A stretch of 64,000 bases of DNA from Spirometra erinaceieuropaei (taxonomy: Eukaryota; Platyhelminthes; Cestoda; Diphyllobothriidea; Diphyllobothriidae), in contig CACRXP010001195.1 of assembly GCA_902702965.1 (NCBI GenBank), positions 31,478 to 95,477 on the forward strand, given 5' to 3'. The notes under the pieces were generated by a model that saw only the letters and a list, made by a program, of their open reading frames with translations, was not told the origin of the DNA and did no database searches. Of this stretch, positions 24,251-35,235 are shown piece by piece (the stretch's first letter is position 1; every line of letters starts with the position of its first letter). Both the position numbers and the translations under genes were made by a program.

Positions 24251-24339
24251 GGAACTAACAAGTCATGATCGCATCAAATAGGATCCCCAGTGACGAACAC
24301 GGATACTGATATCTGTTGCAGGAATGTCCTCGCATGACA

Positions 24340-24560
24340 ATCGCAACCTATAAATACTGCTCTCCTTGTGCCTCTATCACTCTTTTCTGCGAATAGCTCT
24401 AGTGGTGTTTTCGAATAAGGACCCGAAAAGTCAGGCCCATAAATTTGTTCCACCGATCGCATCTTCTTCTTATGAAGTGCCGCCTGGATTCACCTATTCG
24501 CTTTTATCAGCAGTGGGGTGTTGTAATAAACGCACCTTTTCGATAATTCCTCATCAGACC
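24340..24560 (+). mobile_element. Penelope pLTR (class A), 3' side
   Basis: It starts near 'aacctataaatactgc' and runs through 'cttttctgcgaatag', 'aaggacccgaaaagtcagg', 'accgatcgcatcttcttctt' and 'attcgcttttatcagcag'. This is the plus-sense partner of 22175-22312. The hammerhead-like core is degenerate (CTGATGA lost, GAAA-AGTC kept). Confidence 0.7.
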
Positions 24561-25092
24561 TACTAACTAACGAAACATAAGTTGCGGTAGAGCAGCAGAA
24601 CTGACATCAGTCAAGAAAGATTAATCATTGGGGAGAGATGGCGTCTACCCAGTGACCCCTATTAACCACGTGGGCCAACACTGTGGTAACGATAGACTTC
24701 TATGCCTTGATTAAGTCAGACAGCATGATGTTCTCATACACGGTTAGACAGATGCCTTTTCGTTCAACCAGCATAACCTGCCCCACAAAAGCAAGTGAAG
24801 CGCAAGCGCACATGTAAGAAGTCTGAAAAGCCGACCTATCCTTACCTTCAGGGCGAATGAGTGAAATGCTTGAGAAAATTGGTCATCTCTTGATGGCTGG
24901 GTCAGTGCACACAATAGCAAAGATCGAGCGACGTTGTAGAACTTCACTTGCTGGGCCTCCTCGAGACGGCAGTGCGAAGAATAGCTTTTATTCGCTTGTC
25001 TAAACGTCTATTTTTGTCGGACGTTCTTCCATGTACCTTGTGATAGACGTTTCGCGGAAGCCTCCTTTTAACAGATTTTTTCGCCTAAAGAC
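24561..25092. other. Intergenic, nothing recognised
   Basis: No feature is visible on either strand. Confidence 0.45.
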
Positions 25093-25255
25093 ACGTGACT
25101 CAATAGTTAGGACGGTGGACTAATATCAAAGTGAGTCCAAGATCGAGTCCCATGTGCTCCAAGCCAGGGGTTAAGTATGGTCAGTTGATTACAACTAATA
25201 AGCCAAAAATGGTCATCCCAGTCTCCCTTTTCTTTCTAATTAATGTTCTTCTGAA
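25093..25255 (+). mobile_element. tRNA-derived SINE (family S2), copy 1
   Basis: The head has tRNA-like promoter boxes: 'tgactcaatagttagg' (A box) and 'agatcgagtcccat' (B box). The body, 'gctccaagccaggggt', 'ttgattacaactaataagcc', 'aaaaatggtcatcccagtct', is shared with 27525-27667 (minus) and 53905-54055 (plus). Three copies with a common body and a Pol III-like head support a SINE rather than a tRNA gene; the head does not fold as an intact tRNA. Confidence 0.7.
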
Positions 25256-25384
25256 AACAAGTGTTACTAATTCTGAGACGCTTCCGACATTCCACTTCCG
25301 GGTTCTCAAGGCAATCCTTTTACCGGCCGCACCTTGAACACGGCTAACAAACGTGGTCTATGTGCAGCGATTAGTTGCCTTGTG

Positions 25385-25404
25385 TTTTTTTTTTTGGGGG
25401 GGGG
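25385..25404. repeat. Poly-T then poly-G tract
   Basis: A run of 11 T followed by 9 G. A second G run lies at 26460-26470. Such tracts are common sites of sequencing slippage. No function is inferred. From 25256 to 26529 nothing else was recognised. Confidence 0.9.
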
Positions 25405-26529
25405 AGAAGTTCAGTGCCATCTGAAAAGGCTTACTAGCCCTACCTAAAATCCGGGAGACGTAAAACGTCCGCAGAAACTCTGCCTTTCCACCCTAAATCG
25501 GAGAAGGCTGTATGCAAATCCTGATGAAAATTAACGGGAATGCAGACACAGATGGTCATTCTTCCTTCCACAGCAGCTATAACCTCTGCCGACGTGAGCA
25601 TCCTTGCGGACTGTCCACTTATATGCTGGGCAGTCTACCTATACACAGTTGATTAACTATCCATTAAAGGGGAAAGGCGGAAGATCATTAAGGCATAACA
25701 ACGCTCAGTAAACTTCCTGTTTTCATATGGGACCGAAGAAAGAAATAAACCCCGATTAGGGTTGCTTTGAGAGATCTCATGCGCTGTTCTCTAGATTTCT
25801 TCAGCTGCTCAAAAGTATCGCCTTACATCATATCCAAGCTTGCAGTATGTCAATACGGATAGTTTTCGAAGTAGATCATTATTAATCAGTCCACATTAGC
25901 TGGAAGATTTTTGGACGGACTGCAAATCTGAATGAGCCATTTGGACTGCATGAAAGAGTCGAAACACCCGTTGACCCTCCATGTAAATACGACATAACTA
26001 ATTTGAAGTGTGCATAAAGTAGGTCACTAATTGAACGGTTGACAATCACACATACGTAATGGAGCTTTTCACAACGTGAATTAGTTCATGAAAGTCCGAG
26101 TTGTGATATTTGTGATAAATTAAAATATTACGACAGACATACCAAGAGTTGTTTTGCAATCACTGTCAGGTGTTCTTAAACTCTCTCTCTTTGTAGGTTG
26201 ACATTAAACATGTTCTAATGCGTGGAAGACTTCTTTCGTCGTTTCCCTAAGGTGTAGATCCTCCTTTCTTCGAACGATGTCGGTTACCACAATTTATCTT
26301 ACTGCCGTGTCACATGTGGAATTCTGAGTCGACAGACTTGGTTTCTCGAGATACTGGCGATAACCAGATTTGAACAGTCCGTTTCTCATTTGGTCGACTT
26401 AGATAGCTTTACCAGTTAGATTTAGAATTTGGTGTCATCATGGTCGTATGTAAAAGATTGGGGGGGGGGGAAGTTCCTGTGCCCGCCAACACTGTCTTAA
26501 ACCAATCAGAGGACACGAAATTACTGGCA

Positions 26530-27066
26530 CAGTGCATGTGCTTTCTTGTGAAATGTTGACCGAAATTCTGAAATGCATTCTCGACTCGAAAAGAGCATCT
26601 AAGTAGAGTTGTGAGATTGATGTGTGCAGTAACTCCAGGACGTCTACTTTTGAACGAGTTGATTTGCGGCCGCCTGCAAAGGCTGCACTCCGTAAAAACC
26701 GACTACTTTGGTAGTATGAATTTTCTCAATCGATTTTCGGGGCCCTTAAAATTTCAAATATGTATTATAGAGAACATGCGCACACATGCTCCTTCTGAAA
26801 CTCATTTTACAACAAACTACGTCATCTTTAAATTTTTGCCTGAAAGGGAAATTCATGCTACTTAGGTAGCTATTTTTGTGAGAAATGTAATTCTCGTGAG
26901 AGGCTAGAATGAAGTTCGTTCAAAAGTCGGCATCCTGATGTAACCGAAGTATTTAAGGACTGTGTTGCACGACAATCAGTATTACAATTCTATTTAAGTA
27001 ATCTTTTCTAATCGAAAACGCAGTTCGGAATTTCGGTTAGCATTTAATGAGAAAGCACATCTAGTG
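26530..27066. mobile_element. Long-TIR foldback MITE, shortened copy 2
   Basis: Ends are 'cagtgcatgtgctttc' and 'gaaagcacatctagtg', the right end followed by TA. Inner arms share 'tgaaatgttgaccgaaattc' (left) with 'gaatttcggttagcattt' (right), and 'ctactttggtagtatgaatt' with 'aattcatgctacttaggtag'. At 537 bp it is about half the length of the other copies, so most of the centre and parts of the arms are deleted. An 84-codon frame at 26611 lies within it and has no family resemblance. Confidence 0.78.
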
Positions 27067-27524
27067 TATGCACCGGAGCTCTAACTCCACCTACTCTCTT
27101 TGACTGATTGCCAGTGAGTAAGACTTGTCGTTGGCGTCCATATCCGGCTCCGCAACTGTGCCTGACATCCCGCCAACTGTGGTTCCCTTCGGGCGCGCCG
27201 TCTATTCGCTGAATTAATCGTCACTACAATGAGCAACATCCATTTGACGTGCTCGCTTAGCCCCGTGCGCAAACTGCGTGAATGAACTTCCGCCTATAAG
27301 ACTGCCCCTCCGACTGTGCATGATGTAAGCTCTTCACTTAGCCTTGTCTCTGATAGTTCAAACCTAGGAGCATCACTTAACAAATTATCCTGAGTGGCGG
27401 TCTTGATGAGTATAATAGGGGTATGATAGTGTACTAGACCTGTTTCTGTTCCTTATCATCTGGCTAGAATAAGTGTCTGACCTTATTAACCTGTGATCAG
27501 AATGGCATTGCCGGCAAAAACAAA

Positions 27525-27667
27525 TGAAACTCGAATGGCCATTTCGGGCTTATAAGTCGCCGTCAGCCAACTGTACCCAGCCCTGAGGTATGGAACACCA
27601 GGGGCCGGATTTCACGACCTGTTCGTTAGAAGTCCAACGTCCCTAACCACTGAGCCACTGGCGGATC
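27525..27667 (-). mobile_element. tRNA-derived SINE (family S2), copy 2
   Basis: The minus strand begins 'gccagtggctcagtggtta' (A box region), then 'gacgttggacttctaac', 'aacaggtcgtg', a damaged B box, and the S2 body 'gttggctgacggcgac', 'ttataagcccgaaatggcc'. This copy has the best preserved head of the three. The 'ggacttctaa' block resembles an anticodon-arm remnant. Confidence 0.72.
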
Positions 27668-28180
27668 CTGTCGGTTGCGATCGGGAATATACAATGGTAG
27701 AGGGACGCTCACTGATCGCGCTATGTGCCTTGGGACACTCTCTCGAACCCCGCCAGAAGCTGCACAATAGCGCGTAATAAAGGCAGAAGCATTGGCGACA
27801 AAGACAATTTGGGCACTTTGAACAGCATTGACGTCACTTAGCTATTTCTAAATTTTGGTAAGCAGTTGCGTCTTCAGCTTTTTTGGTATGTTCTTACCTG
27901 CCCTGTACGTTCTTCAGTTTGATGTCGGTAGTTCTGTGGTTGGGCTAATAATCGTGCGTTGTTCCGTATGCTGCCGCACCCATAATCCTCTCGTTTTTAG
28001 ATTCCTATGAAGCACCCAAATGTTCAGTTTTTGTTTAGTACTTTCACAGACCCCTGTGGAACTCTGCTATATATTTTGCTGGTTACTGGTAGTAGGATCC
28101 ATAATTACATTACTTTTGACGTTCTGGACCAAGGTAGTTTGTGCGCAGTGAACGGAGGCGGGCATCAGTGCTGTAATTGC

Positions 28181-28220
28181 TCCCTCTTTCTCTCTTTCTC
28201 TCACTCTCTCTCGCTCTGTC
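28181..28220 (+). repeat. CT-rich microsatellite
   Basis: Imperfect (CT)n with TTT interruptions. It lies just downstream of a minus-strand open frame. Confidence 0.85.
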
Positions 28221-28229
28221 AGGCCGTAA

Positions 28230-28655
28230 TCATCTGCAAGGAGCAGTGAAGTAATGGTATGCGGATGTTAGCGACTGCCGACCTCCATAATGTAAGTATC
28301 GTCCCCGTAAATTGTCGCCCCACTGCAGCATTGGTTTTGCTACCCGAGTAATGCCTACCTTGTACTTTGCGGCCATGTTTGTAGCCGAGTGGGCGAAGAG
28401 GCCGAAACGCCGTGCGGAGATCATGCTTTTCTGATAGTTCTCGAGTGTCTTCCTAACTGTGCTGTTTCTGTTAGTCAGTGATTTGGATATATCTGTATGT
28501 GAACATCTAGCACTACAAGCCAGTTGAACATCTGTTTGATTTTGTACATTTGGCGCTTTGTCAGTAGTGAGCCGATCAACCTCTCCAAGACAGCAGCAGT
28601 TTAGTAAATCTATTCCGGTAAACCTTTCCTCCACTTCGAACGAATATCCACTTGT
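28230..28655 (-). other. Unrecognised open frame, possible exon
   Basis: The frame is open on the minus strand from a TGA near 28655 to 28230, about 140 codons without an ATG at its left edge. It is polar, with a Cys cluster ('LLNCCCLGEV') and no domain I know. A consensus-like donor (AAG|GTAGGC) falls inside the frame near 28350, so coding, if real, may stop there. There is no clear acceptor and no repeat match in the window. It could equally be chance or an unknown repeat. Confidence 0.2.
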
Positions 28656-29387
28656 GTTTCAGTGTTCTACAAACTGGATTGACGTATTTGTAGTCTAAAA
28701 CAGACATCTCTGGCATATAAATAGTGGCACTATGACAATGCGCAATGTTTTACAATGCAGCCGGGGCCCACACGTTCCATTTTTTGTAGTCAGACTGTCA
28801 CTTGATGTCGGTCAACGGCGCCGACCGCCAGAGGCCGTAAGGGACCGGCAGAAACCTTGGACACACAGGTAAAACGTGGCCACACCCAAAGACTCGGTTT
28901 TTCTGTACTTACTTATGAGTCTGTCTCAGATCATCCGTCCCGGTTGCCAAATTTAGTGGGCTTCCATTTACCGTAAATGCCCGCCACGGGAAAGGGAATT
29001 CAGGTAACTTTTCTTGCGCACCAACACATTGTTTCCGCCTCTTTATGTGGACTTCCAAATGTGGCAAGCCGTCAAACCGTTAGGGCACGAGGTGGCTTCA
29101 CGCTTAGGATTTTGTAAAAAACACAAGAGGGCGACTTATTAGAAGGAAGTTGCTATTTTCGTCTCCTCGAGTTATGCTCCTGGAAGGTTAAGGTTACAAT
29201 CTTTGGCGAATAATGCTCTTGGTTGAAATTCGGTGTTCTTTTTTACCCTCCCGACGCCGAATTTATTGGCAGATGGATTGACAGTCACTCCTTAACTGCA
29301 TTTTCGGTCTTCTCCCTTGATCTATTTGAACACCTCATATTAATATCTACGGATGCTACCAACATAGTCCGCATTACCTTTAAGACA

Positions 29388-29594
29388 ATGACTTTTGAAG
29401 TGGCTATATTTTTATTGGTTGTTTTGTTCATTGCTACGACTGTGTCGTCTCCACCACTTAAAGGTTTCGTTAACCTTTCTAATAATGAGTTATACTTTCC
29501 TTACGTTTTACCTAACAACTTCGGATATCCATGTTATCCCGATAAATTGCGATTAGGGAGACTTCAGTCGTTGCCAGTAGTTTTCTGCGCTTAA
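29388..29594 (+). CDS. Short ORF with signal-peptide-like start, unrecognised
   Basis: An ATG in acceptable context ('aagacaatga') opens 68 codons to TAA. Residues 1-21 look like a classical signal peptide: MTFEVA, then the hydrophobic core IFLLVVLFIA, then TTVSS as a small-residue cleavage region. The remainder (about 47 residues) is Pro/Tyr/Leu-rich with two Cys and a possible N-glycosylation-like 'NLSN'. This would fit a secreted peptide or the first exon of a secreted protein. No homologous family is recognised and no dibasic peptide repeats are seen. An ORF this short arises by chance in AT-rich DNA, so confidence is low. Confidence 0.3.
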   Translation: MTFEVAIFLLVVLFIATTVSSPPLKGFVNLSNNELYFPYVLPNNFGYPCYPDKLRLGRLQSLPVVFCA

Positions 29595-30381
29595 ATGCGA
29601 ATGGGAGCGACAGGGATTTCTCTTGGCTAGCGAAGAAGCACGGGCAACACGAAGGCGTCATGTGTGATCTGTTTACTTTCCAGTTACCACAGTTCACATA
29701 TCGCGCCTCGATGCGAAAGGACTAGTGACTTGCGCGGTTGAAGTCACCCCTATTTCAGATGAAAAACTATTTGCAGTAGAGGTTCACAACTTGAACCGTA
29801 TTTCCGTGGTTGCACGTGCGAATAATGTGCTCGCGAGAGCCTCGATCGCAAAATGTGAGCGCCGATCTCATGGGCAGAACAGCAGCAGCCATTCCATGTG
29901 GAGTCCGCTTTTTCTCAAATACACGCTTATTCCTGACGAGCGTTTATACAGTAAGGTTTCTGTATTTTTTATTCGTATACGCCTGAGCTCTATAACGTCT
30001 ATGCTATTGAAACCCCGGTCGGCAAAGTTCAACAGGTCTCACGTTCGAAACCAAATCCAAACTTATTTCTAGCATTCCTTGAGGTCACTGTAGAAAGGAC
30101 ATACATGTGGTTTTGTGTAAATGCTGCCACCCGTCTAATGAGTATAGTACACAAATTGGTATAAATAGTCGATTGTCAGCCTTTATATTCTAAGAGAAAG
30201 TGGCCGCTTTAACTGTTGCGTCGGTAGTTGAAGTCACTTCGTAGACGCTAACCGCAGTTACAGGCACAGATGCCTAAGTTTCCTAACCTTCATGCGCGCC
30301 AGAATTCCCAAGTGAAAATAGCTCAATAGATATTTAAGATTATAATATTTCCCGGTCGTGATCTCATGACTTCCTCTACGA

Positions 30382-30585
30382 TTGCAAGGCAATTTACGCC
30401 GGTCTTCTATTCCAAAACACCTTGATAGTGGTCATTCGGTTGACCTCAAGACATCTTTTCGGGCATTACTTCGAGCACAAACAACTCGGTTACTGCGCTA
30501 CCTGGAGGCAGCCTACATACGGCGGGAGGAACGCGATCTATGTAACCAGTTAGACCACGTGGTCAACCTCAGCTTGTCCCGGTAG
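30382..30585 (+). pseudogene. Penelope-type GIY-YIG protein C-terminus, different family
   Basis: The frame reads 'SSIPKHLDSGHSVDLK', 'FRALLRAQTTRLLRYLEAA', 'YIRREERDLCNQLDHVVNL'. This resembles the end of the GIY-YIG domain of another Penelope lineage, where a KH...GH helix is followed by R-L-L-R-x-x-E-A and a D-L-C block. It does not match the endings of the class A or B elements in this window. Only about 60 residues are readable; RT and catalytic GIY-YIG halves are absent. Confidence 0.55.
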
Positions 30586-31790
30586 ACCTGAGCCCTTTTG
30601 ATTGACGAAATCCCTCGGCGTGTTTACTTCCGCATTTCCTTTCCCATGTTGCGTTTTCAAGTTATCATTTTATTAATTAGTCTACGTGCACTAAACGATG
30701 ACCTCTGTATCTTTCTCACTTGTTATCTGTGTTATGCAAAGACAGGCTGCAGTTGATAAGCCGTCGCGAAATTTATTGGTTCCAATAAATTCTGCTGTCT
30801 ATGCCTGCTTTAAATTCATTCCGGGGAAATATTGCTTCTAATTTATACTCCTTAATCGCAAATAAACCCTTATGTTTATTACTCGAGTCACAAACAATAT
30901 CAAGCCGCTTTGCTTCGAAAAAACGTGACATCATTAGCAAGTTATTAAATGATCTTCGAGTATTTATTAAATGCGAATACATCTACTGACACCCTTAATG
31001 AGCATCAACTATGACTTCCGTGTTTTAATATGAATTCGAGCTCGTCCAGGCCGGAATATCATAAACTCGCAGGGGTGCATGGGGGTGGTGTCCAGCACTA
31101 ATAATGATTGAGGATGGAATGTGGATGTACATTTAAGCTAACCACTCTGGTTTATACTCTGTGCAGACGACCCCACTAGGATGGGCAAACCGATGACTGA
31201 AAGTTACTGTCGATATCGACAAAGAAGAAAGCATTGACTTGTTCTGACTCGATCATCATTGCAAATCAATCATAAGCAAACCGTAGGCTAAATAATGGCA
31301 GTAGAAACGAAAGTGACTACTGCCTTCTCATAATATCGACATAAGAGAGGTTGCAAAGACTTCAAAGTTGTTCTATCGCAATTTTCATTGAACCACGTTG
31401 TGGGAAAAACTGTATCGATGTTACAAATGCAAAATTAGGAATTTATCAGTTTTCTCATCGCAATGCAGTCGTTTGTGAATTTTGTAGAATACAGCGTTAA
31501 GGCTGAACGGAACATCAGTGACCAATGAACGACACCGTCAGAACAGACGCAACACAGGTCTGGGTGAGTTACATCCCATGGATTTTGACTGTGCTCACAT
31601 GTACTAGTATGTTGGCTCGGAAGCCCCCGCAAATTAGGTCAAGCGTTAGTCACTGGAGAACCTCTTAGTTGTTCTCCCTTATGTGACAGAACTGCAAGCC
31701 TTCTTAATGTGAGTGGCACAGGCCTGACACGGGTTCAGTCTTTGACGCTGAACCCAGTTTGGTAATGAGATCTTTTAGTGCGCCAGTATA
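30586..31790. other. Intergenic, nothing recognised
   Basis: No coding, tRNA or repeat signature is visible. Confidence 0.45.
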
Positions 31791-32747
31791 CAATTGGTGG
31801 GCTAACCCATGAAACGTCAACCGCAATTCCCAAATGCGTTTTGGTTTGGAAAAGATTAATTACGCACCATTACAAAATTTATCATCATGCAGCGTAATTC
31901 TATAATAATTCACTTACCTCAGAATGCCGGCTTTCGAACAAGCGTCTTTTCGGCTGCATGCAACAACCACACTCTGTAAAATTGGCTACTTAAATAACAT
32001 GCATTCTTCTGATTGATTTTTGATATCCTTAAAAATGCAATTATATTTCATAGAAAACATGCATAAAATTGCCACTCTTTTGCTCTTTCGATAGATAATT
32101 ACTTCTCCTTACAACCTCATGGTCGAAGGAAAGGTAGGATTCGGTTTTGAAAAAGTTTCCGATTATATGATTTTTTAATATCATGAGATGGCCGTTCATA
32201 AAACGTCATGTTTCTGCATTTCCCATCGTGGCTTGTAAAGTTAACAATATGGCTTGAATCCACTGTTAAATTTTATGAACGGCGTATGGTCTCCTTTTAA
32301 TACCATAGAAGAATGTATAGTTTTCCGTACGCGGAAAATATAGGGCTTGTAGCTCCTAAACCCTGAATGCAAGTGTAACGGCAGGTCGGATTCAAAATTA
32401 TTTGGGAATTGGAAAAGTTTTTGAGAACCGAATAATACCCTTCCTTCGAATATGAAATTGGAAAGAGACATACTTTTTAACCGAATGAGTTAAAGAATGC
32501 GTGTTATCTATGAAATGTATTTGAATTTTTAAGTGCATCAAAAATTAGGCATTTATTTCGTACAGAGCATCGTTTTTGCATGCAGTCGGTAAGAAGTTAA
32601 TTCGAAAGCCGGCATCCCGAGGTTACTGAATTTTTTATGGAATATACCGCAAGTTGTTTAGTTTTACAACCCTACATACTTATCTTTTCGGGACGAAAAC
32701 GTATTTCGGAATTTTGGTTGACATTTCATGAGTTAGCACACCTACCG
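31791..32747. mobile_element. Long-TIR foldback MITE, copy 3
   Basis: The left end 'caattggtgggctaac' pairs with the right end 'gttagcacacctaccg', each next to TA. Arms continue with 'aaatgcgttttggtttgg' (left) against the inverted 'cgaaaacgtatttcgg' (right). The centre (about 32160-32390) is collinear with copy 4 at 56285-56535 at about 80% by eye ('gttaacaatatggcttga', 'ccgtacgcggaaaatat'). No transposase is present. Confidence 0.85.
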
Positions 32748-34766
32748 TACACGGTCCACTGTTTACGAATTCAGTGGTATCATTTACATATTTAACCCGC
32801 GTTCATCGTTGCTTTTTATGGTCTCGGATAGTACTTAAGTGGGATTTACAGCTGTTAAGAGTCGGAAACAAGTATGTCATCTCATACCTATAAAATAACC
32901 CTAGCCCATGTGCAACTGAATAGGAGACAGAACTATAGTTTACCCTTTAAGAACATACACTGAATAACGAAGGCTTGGTAACCAAGAACAAATGTCCTTC
33001 ATCAAATAACAACGTTTTTGGAAATATTCTACAATAACTTTTAAGATGTTTTCTACCGCATAGTTTTTTTCTGAAACTGAAAAGTCATTTTAAGTCTGTG
33101 GGACGTGAAGATCCTAGTAGATATGTTCTAGAAGAAATTAGCAATACGGCTGCAAGTTAAACCAGTTCACGGCCCCACAGTTCAGCGTCATTCTAATAGT
33201 CTCAGGGCACTAAATGTGAGCGAAAAGAGCTTGGACAATCCCTCCTAAATTAGTGTACTTTTCAAGAATCGGTTGCATAGGGGCTGTGCAAAGTGCACCT
33301 AAATGTGCGTGGTAAAGCTGTGCACCTACTTGCAAGCCACATGCAGCCCGTGCTTGTTGATGCATATCTAGTGCCAAATTTTGCCAACCCGTGGTTCTGC
33401 GAGATATAAACTGACGGTTAGTGACCTCCGACCTACCGCCCTCCATTTGTTCGGGTTGTGTTTGCTTGTTGGCAAGACAACATTTGCCTCACTAGAGAGG
33501 CTAAACACTGAAAATTTTAAGTGACATCCATCTAAACAGAAAAACTGTCATGAATAAAACGCATAAGGAAAAGCGTGAATTTAAAGATTAGGGTGTTTCC
33601 CAGTTAGCAATCCAAACTAAAGGCACGAGTAATTAGGAGAGAAAATGCAGATTTCTTCAAACACTTCTGTTCCTCTACGCTTCTTAAAATTCTAATTATC
33701 TGAATTTTGGCGATAAATGGTTACAAAAGATAATAAAAGTTTTGGACTTAGATTCGTCGAAGTTACTGGGCAAGTTTCACATAAAAAGCTTAACAGACAG
33801 GCCTAAATTAATAGAAATGAGACAGGAATCTTAAGTAACAGTTTGAGGGAGCATATTTAATTAGCCGTGTTGTCACTTGCTGATTGAATCACCGGCTAAC
33901 TAGTTGTTAGCTCATTGGTATCGGTAAATTCAGAGCACTACTATCGTTGTCAATGTGCCATTCCTTAACTAATAATTCCCAGAATTAATATCTCCGACAC
34001 TTTCCGCTGTTGACGGACTCCGGTTAAGTGGTAAGTAATTTAGGTCATAAACTCTAGTTTATTGGTTGAAGAAGACATTTTTAATACGCTGGCTACCGTT
34101 GCTTCGCTCGGCTGTGACTGCACGATAAACACGACCAAACGCGCAATGTAAAATCGAGCAACCTGATATCCATGGCACGTTATTCTGGTGCAGGTTTCAG
34201 GAAGTCTTTGAAACCTGATGTACTGCTACGGTCGTTGCAGTACTTTCTGGAAATGACTAAGTCGACGCTCCAGATGCATGGCGATTTGTGAAAAAAATTA
34301 CGAAATTCTGCAACCAACACGAATGTATCACAACGGTGGTCACGTACTTGTGACTGCAAACCACCGATGTCATTCTCATTTGCCTGGAATTCCATTTCCT
34401 AAATTTATTGAAAAAACAATGTTACAGTGCTAATTTTCTAGTAAAACGTCTCATGACTTCTGCGGGAACACTAGTTTTTATCTTATATAAAATGATTCAT
34501 CTCTTAATTTTGTATAATGGCTTGAAATCTCACGCTTTATCTCGCGGTAGTATCTATTTTTCTAAGGGAACCATTAATTTTAAAAATAAAATAAAGCATA
34601 ATAGAGGATTTGGAGTGGACTCTTTTACAAAGTACAATACCAAGTGCAGGCCGAAACCAAAGCCTATCTGTGAAATGTATGATTGATGATAATATGAACA
34701 CGGATTAGCGCAGGATCAATGACATCAAGACGACTCATCTTCTTTGAACATATAACTTGCAGATGC

Positions 34767-34770
<4 letters not shown>
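32748..34770. other. Intergenic, nothing recognised
   Basis: Open frames of up to 78 codons have no family resemblance. No inverted repeat or array was seen. Confidence 0.45.

Positions 34771-34812
<42 letters not shown>
34771..34812. repeat. (AT)21 microsatellite
   Basis: A perfect dinucleotide array of 42 bp. Confidence 0.97.
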
Positions 34813-34814
<2 letters not shown>

Positions 34815-35235
34815 CTGATTATGCAAAGAAAGACAAATTAAAACAACTACCGGAAGAGGCAATGGATTTTAGGGACTTGAATGTATTAAAAACGGATTAA
34901 GGTAAGTTGTTGCAGGTGGTTGCAGTTTACAATTTATTGACCAGCATTTCAACCAGTTTGATAGACTAATTTGAGAAGGAGCGAGTACTCTAACCTCTCG
35001 CAATATTTCCGTGTTGGACTTCCCTAATGATGCTTGCCTTGATAAACGCAAAGTGATGAGAGTATTTGACAATTTGTGTAAAAACCTGTCACATCACGAC
35101 TTTTGACTGCCGGATCGTGGGACGCCTGTTGTTATACTCATGAGACAAGGCAGCAAGTATTCCGTCAATCGAAACAGTTAGTGTCGTGTGTGACTGCAGG
35201 CATCTTTTAGGTTAAAATTCGGTCTTGGGTTTTTT

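Noticed and set aside
33210..33446. 78-codon minus-strand frame with Cys and His
   Set aside because: Cys and His spacing fits no zinc-binding motif, and there is no repeat or splice support.
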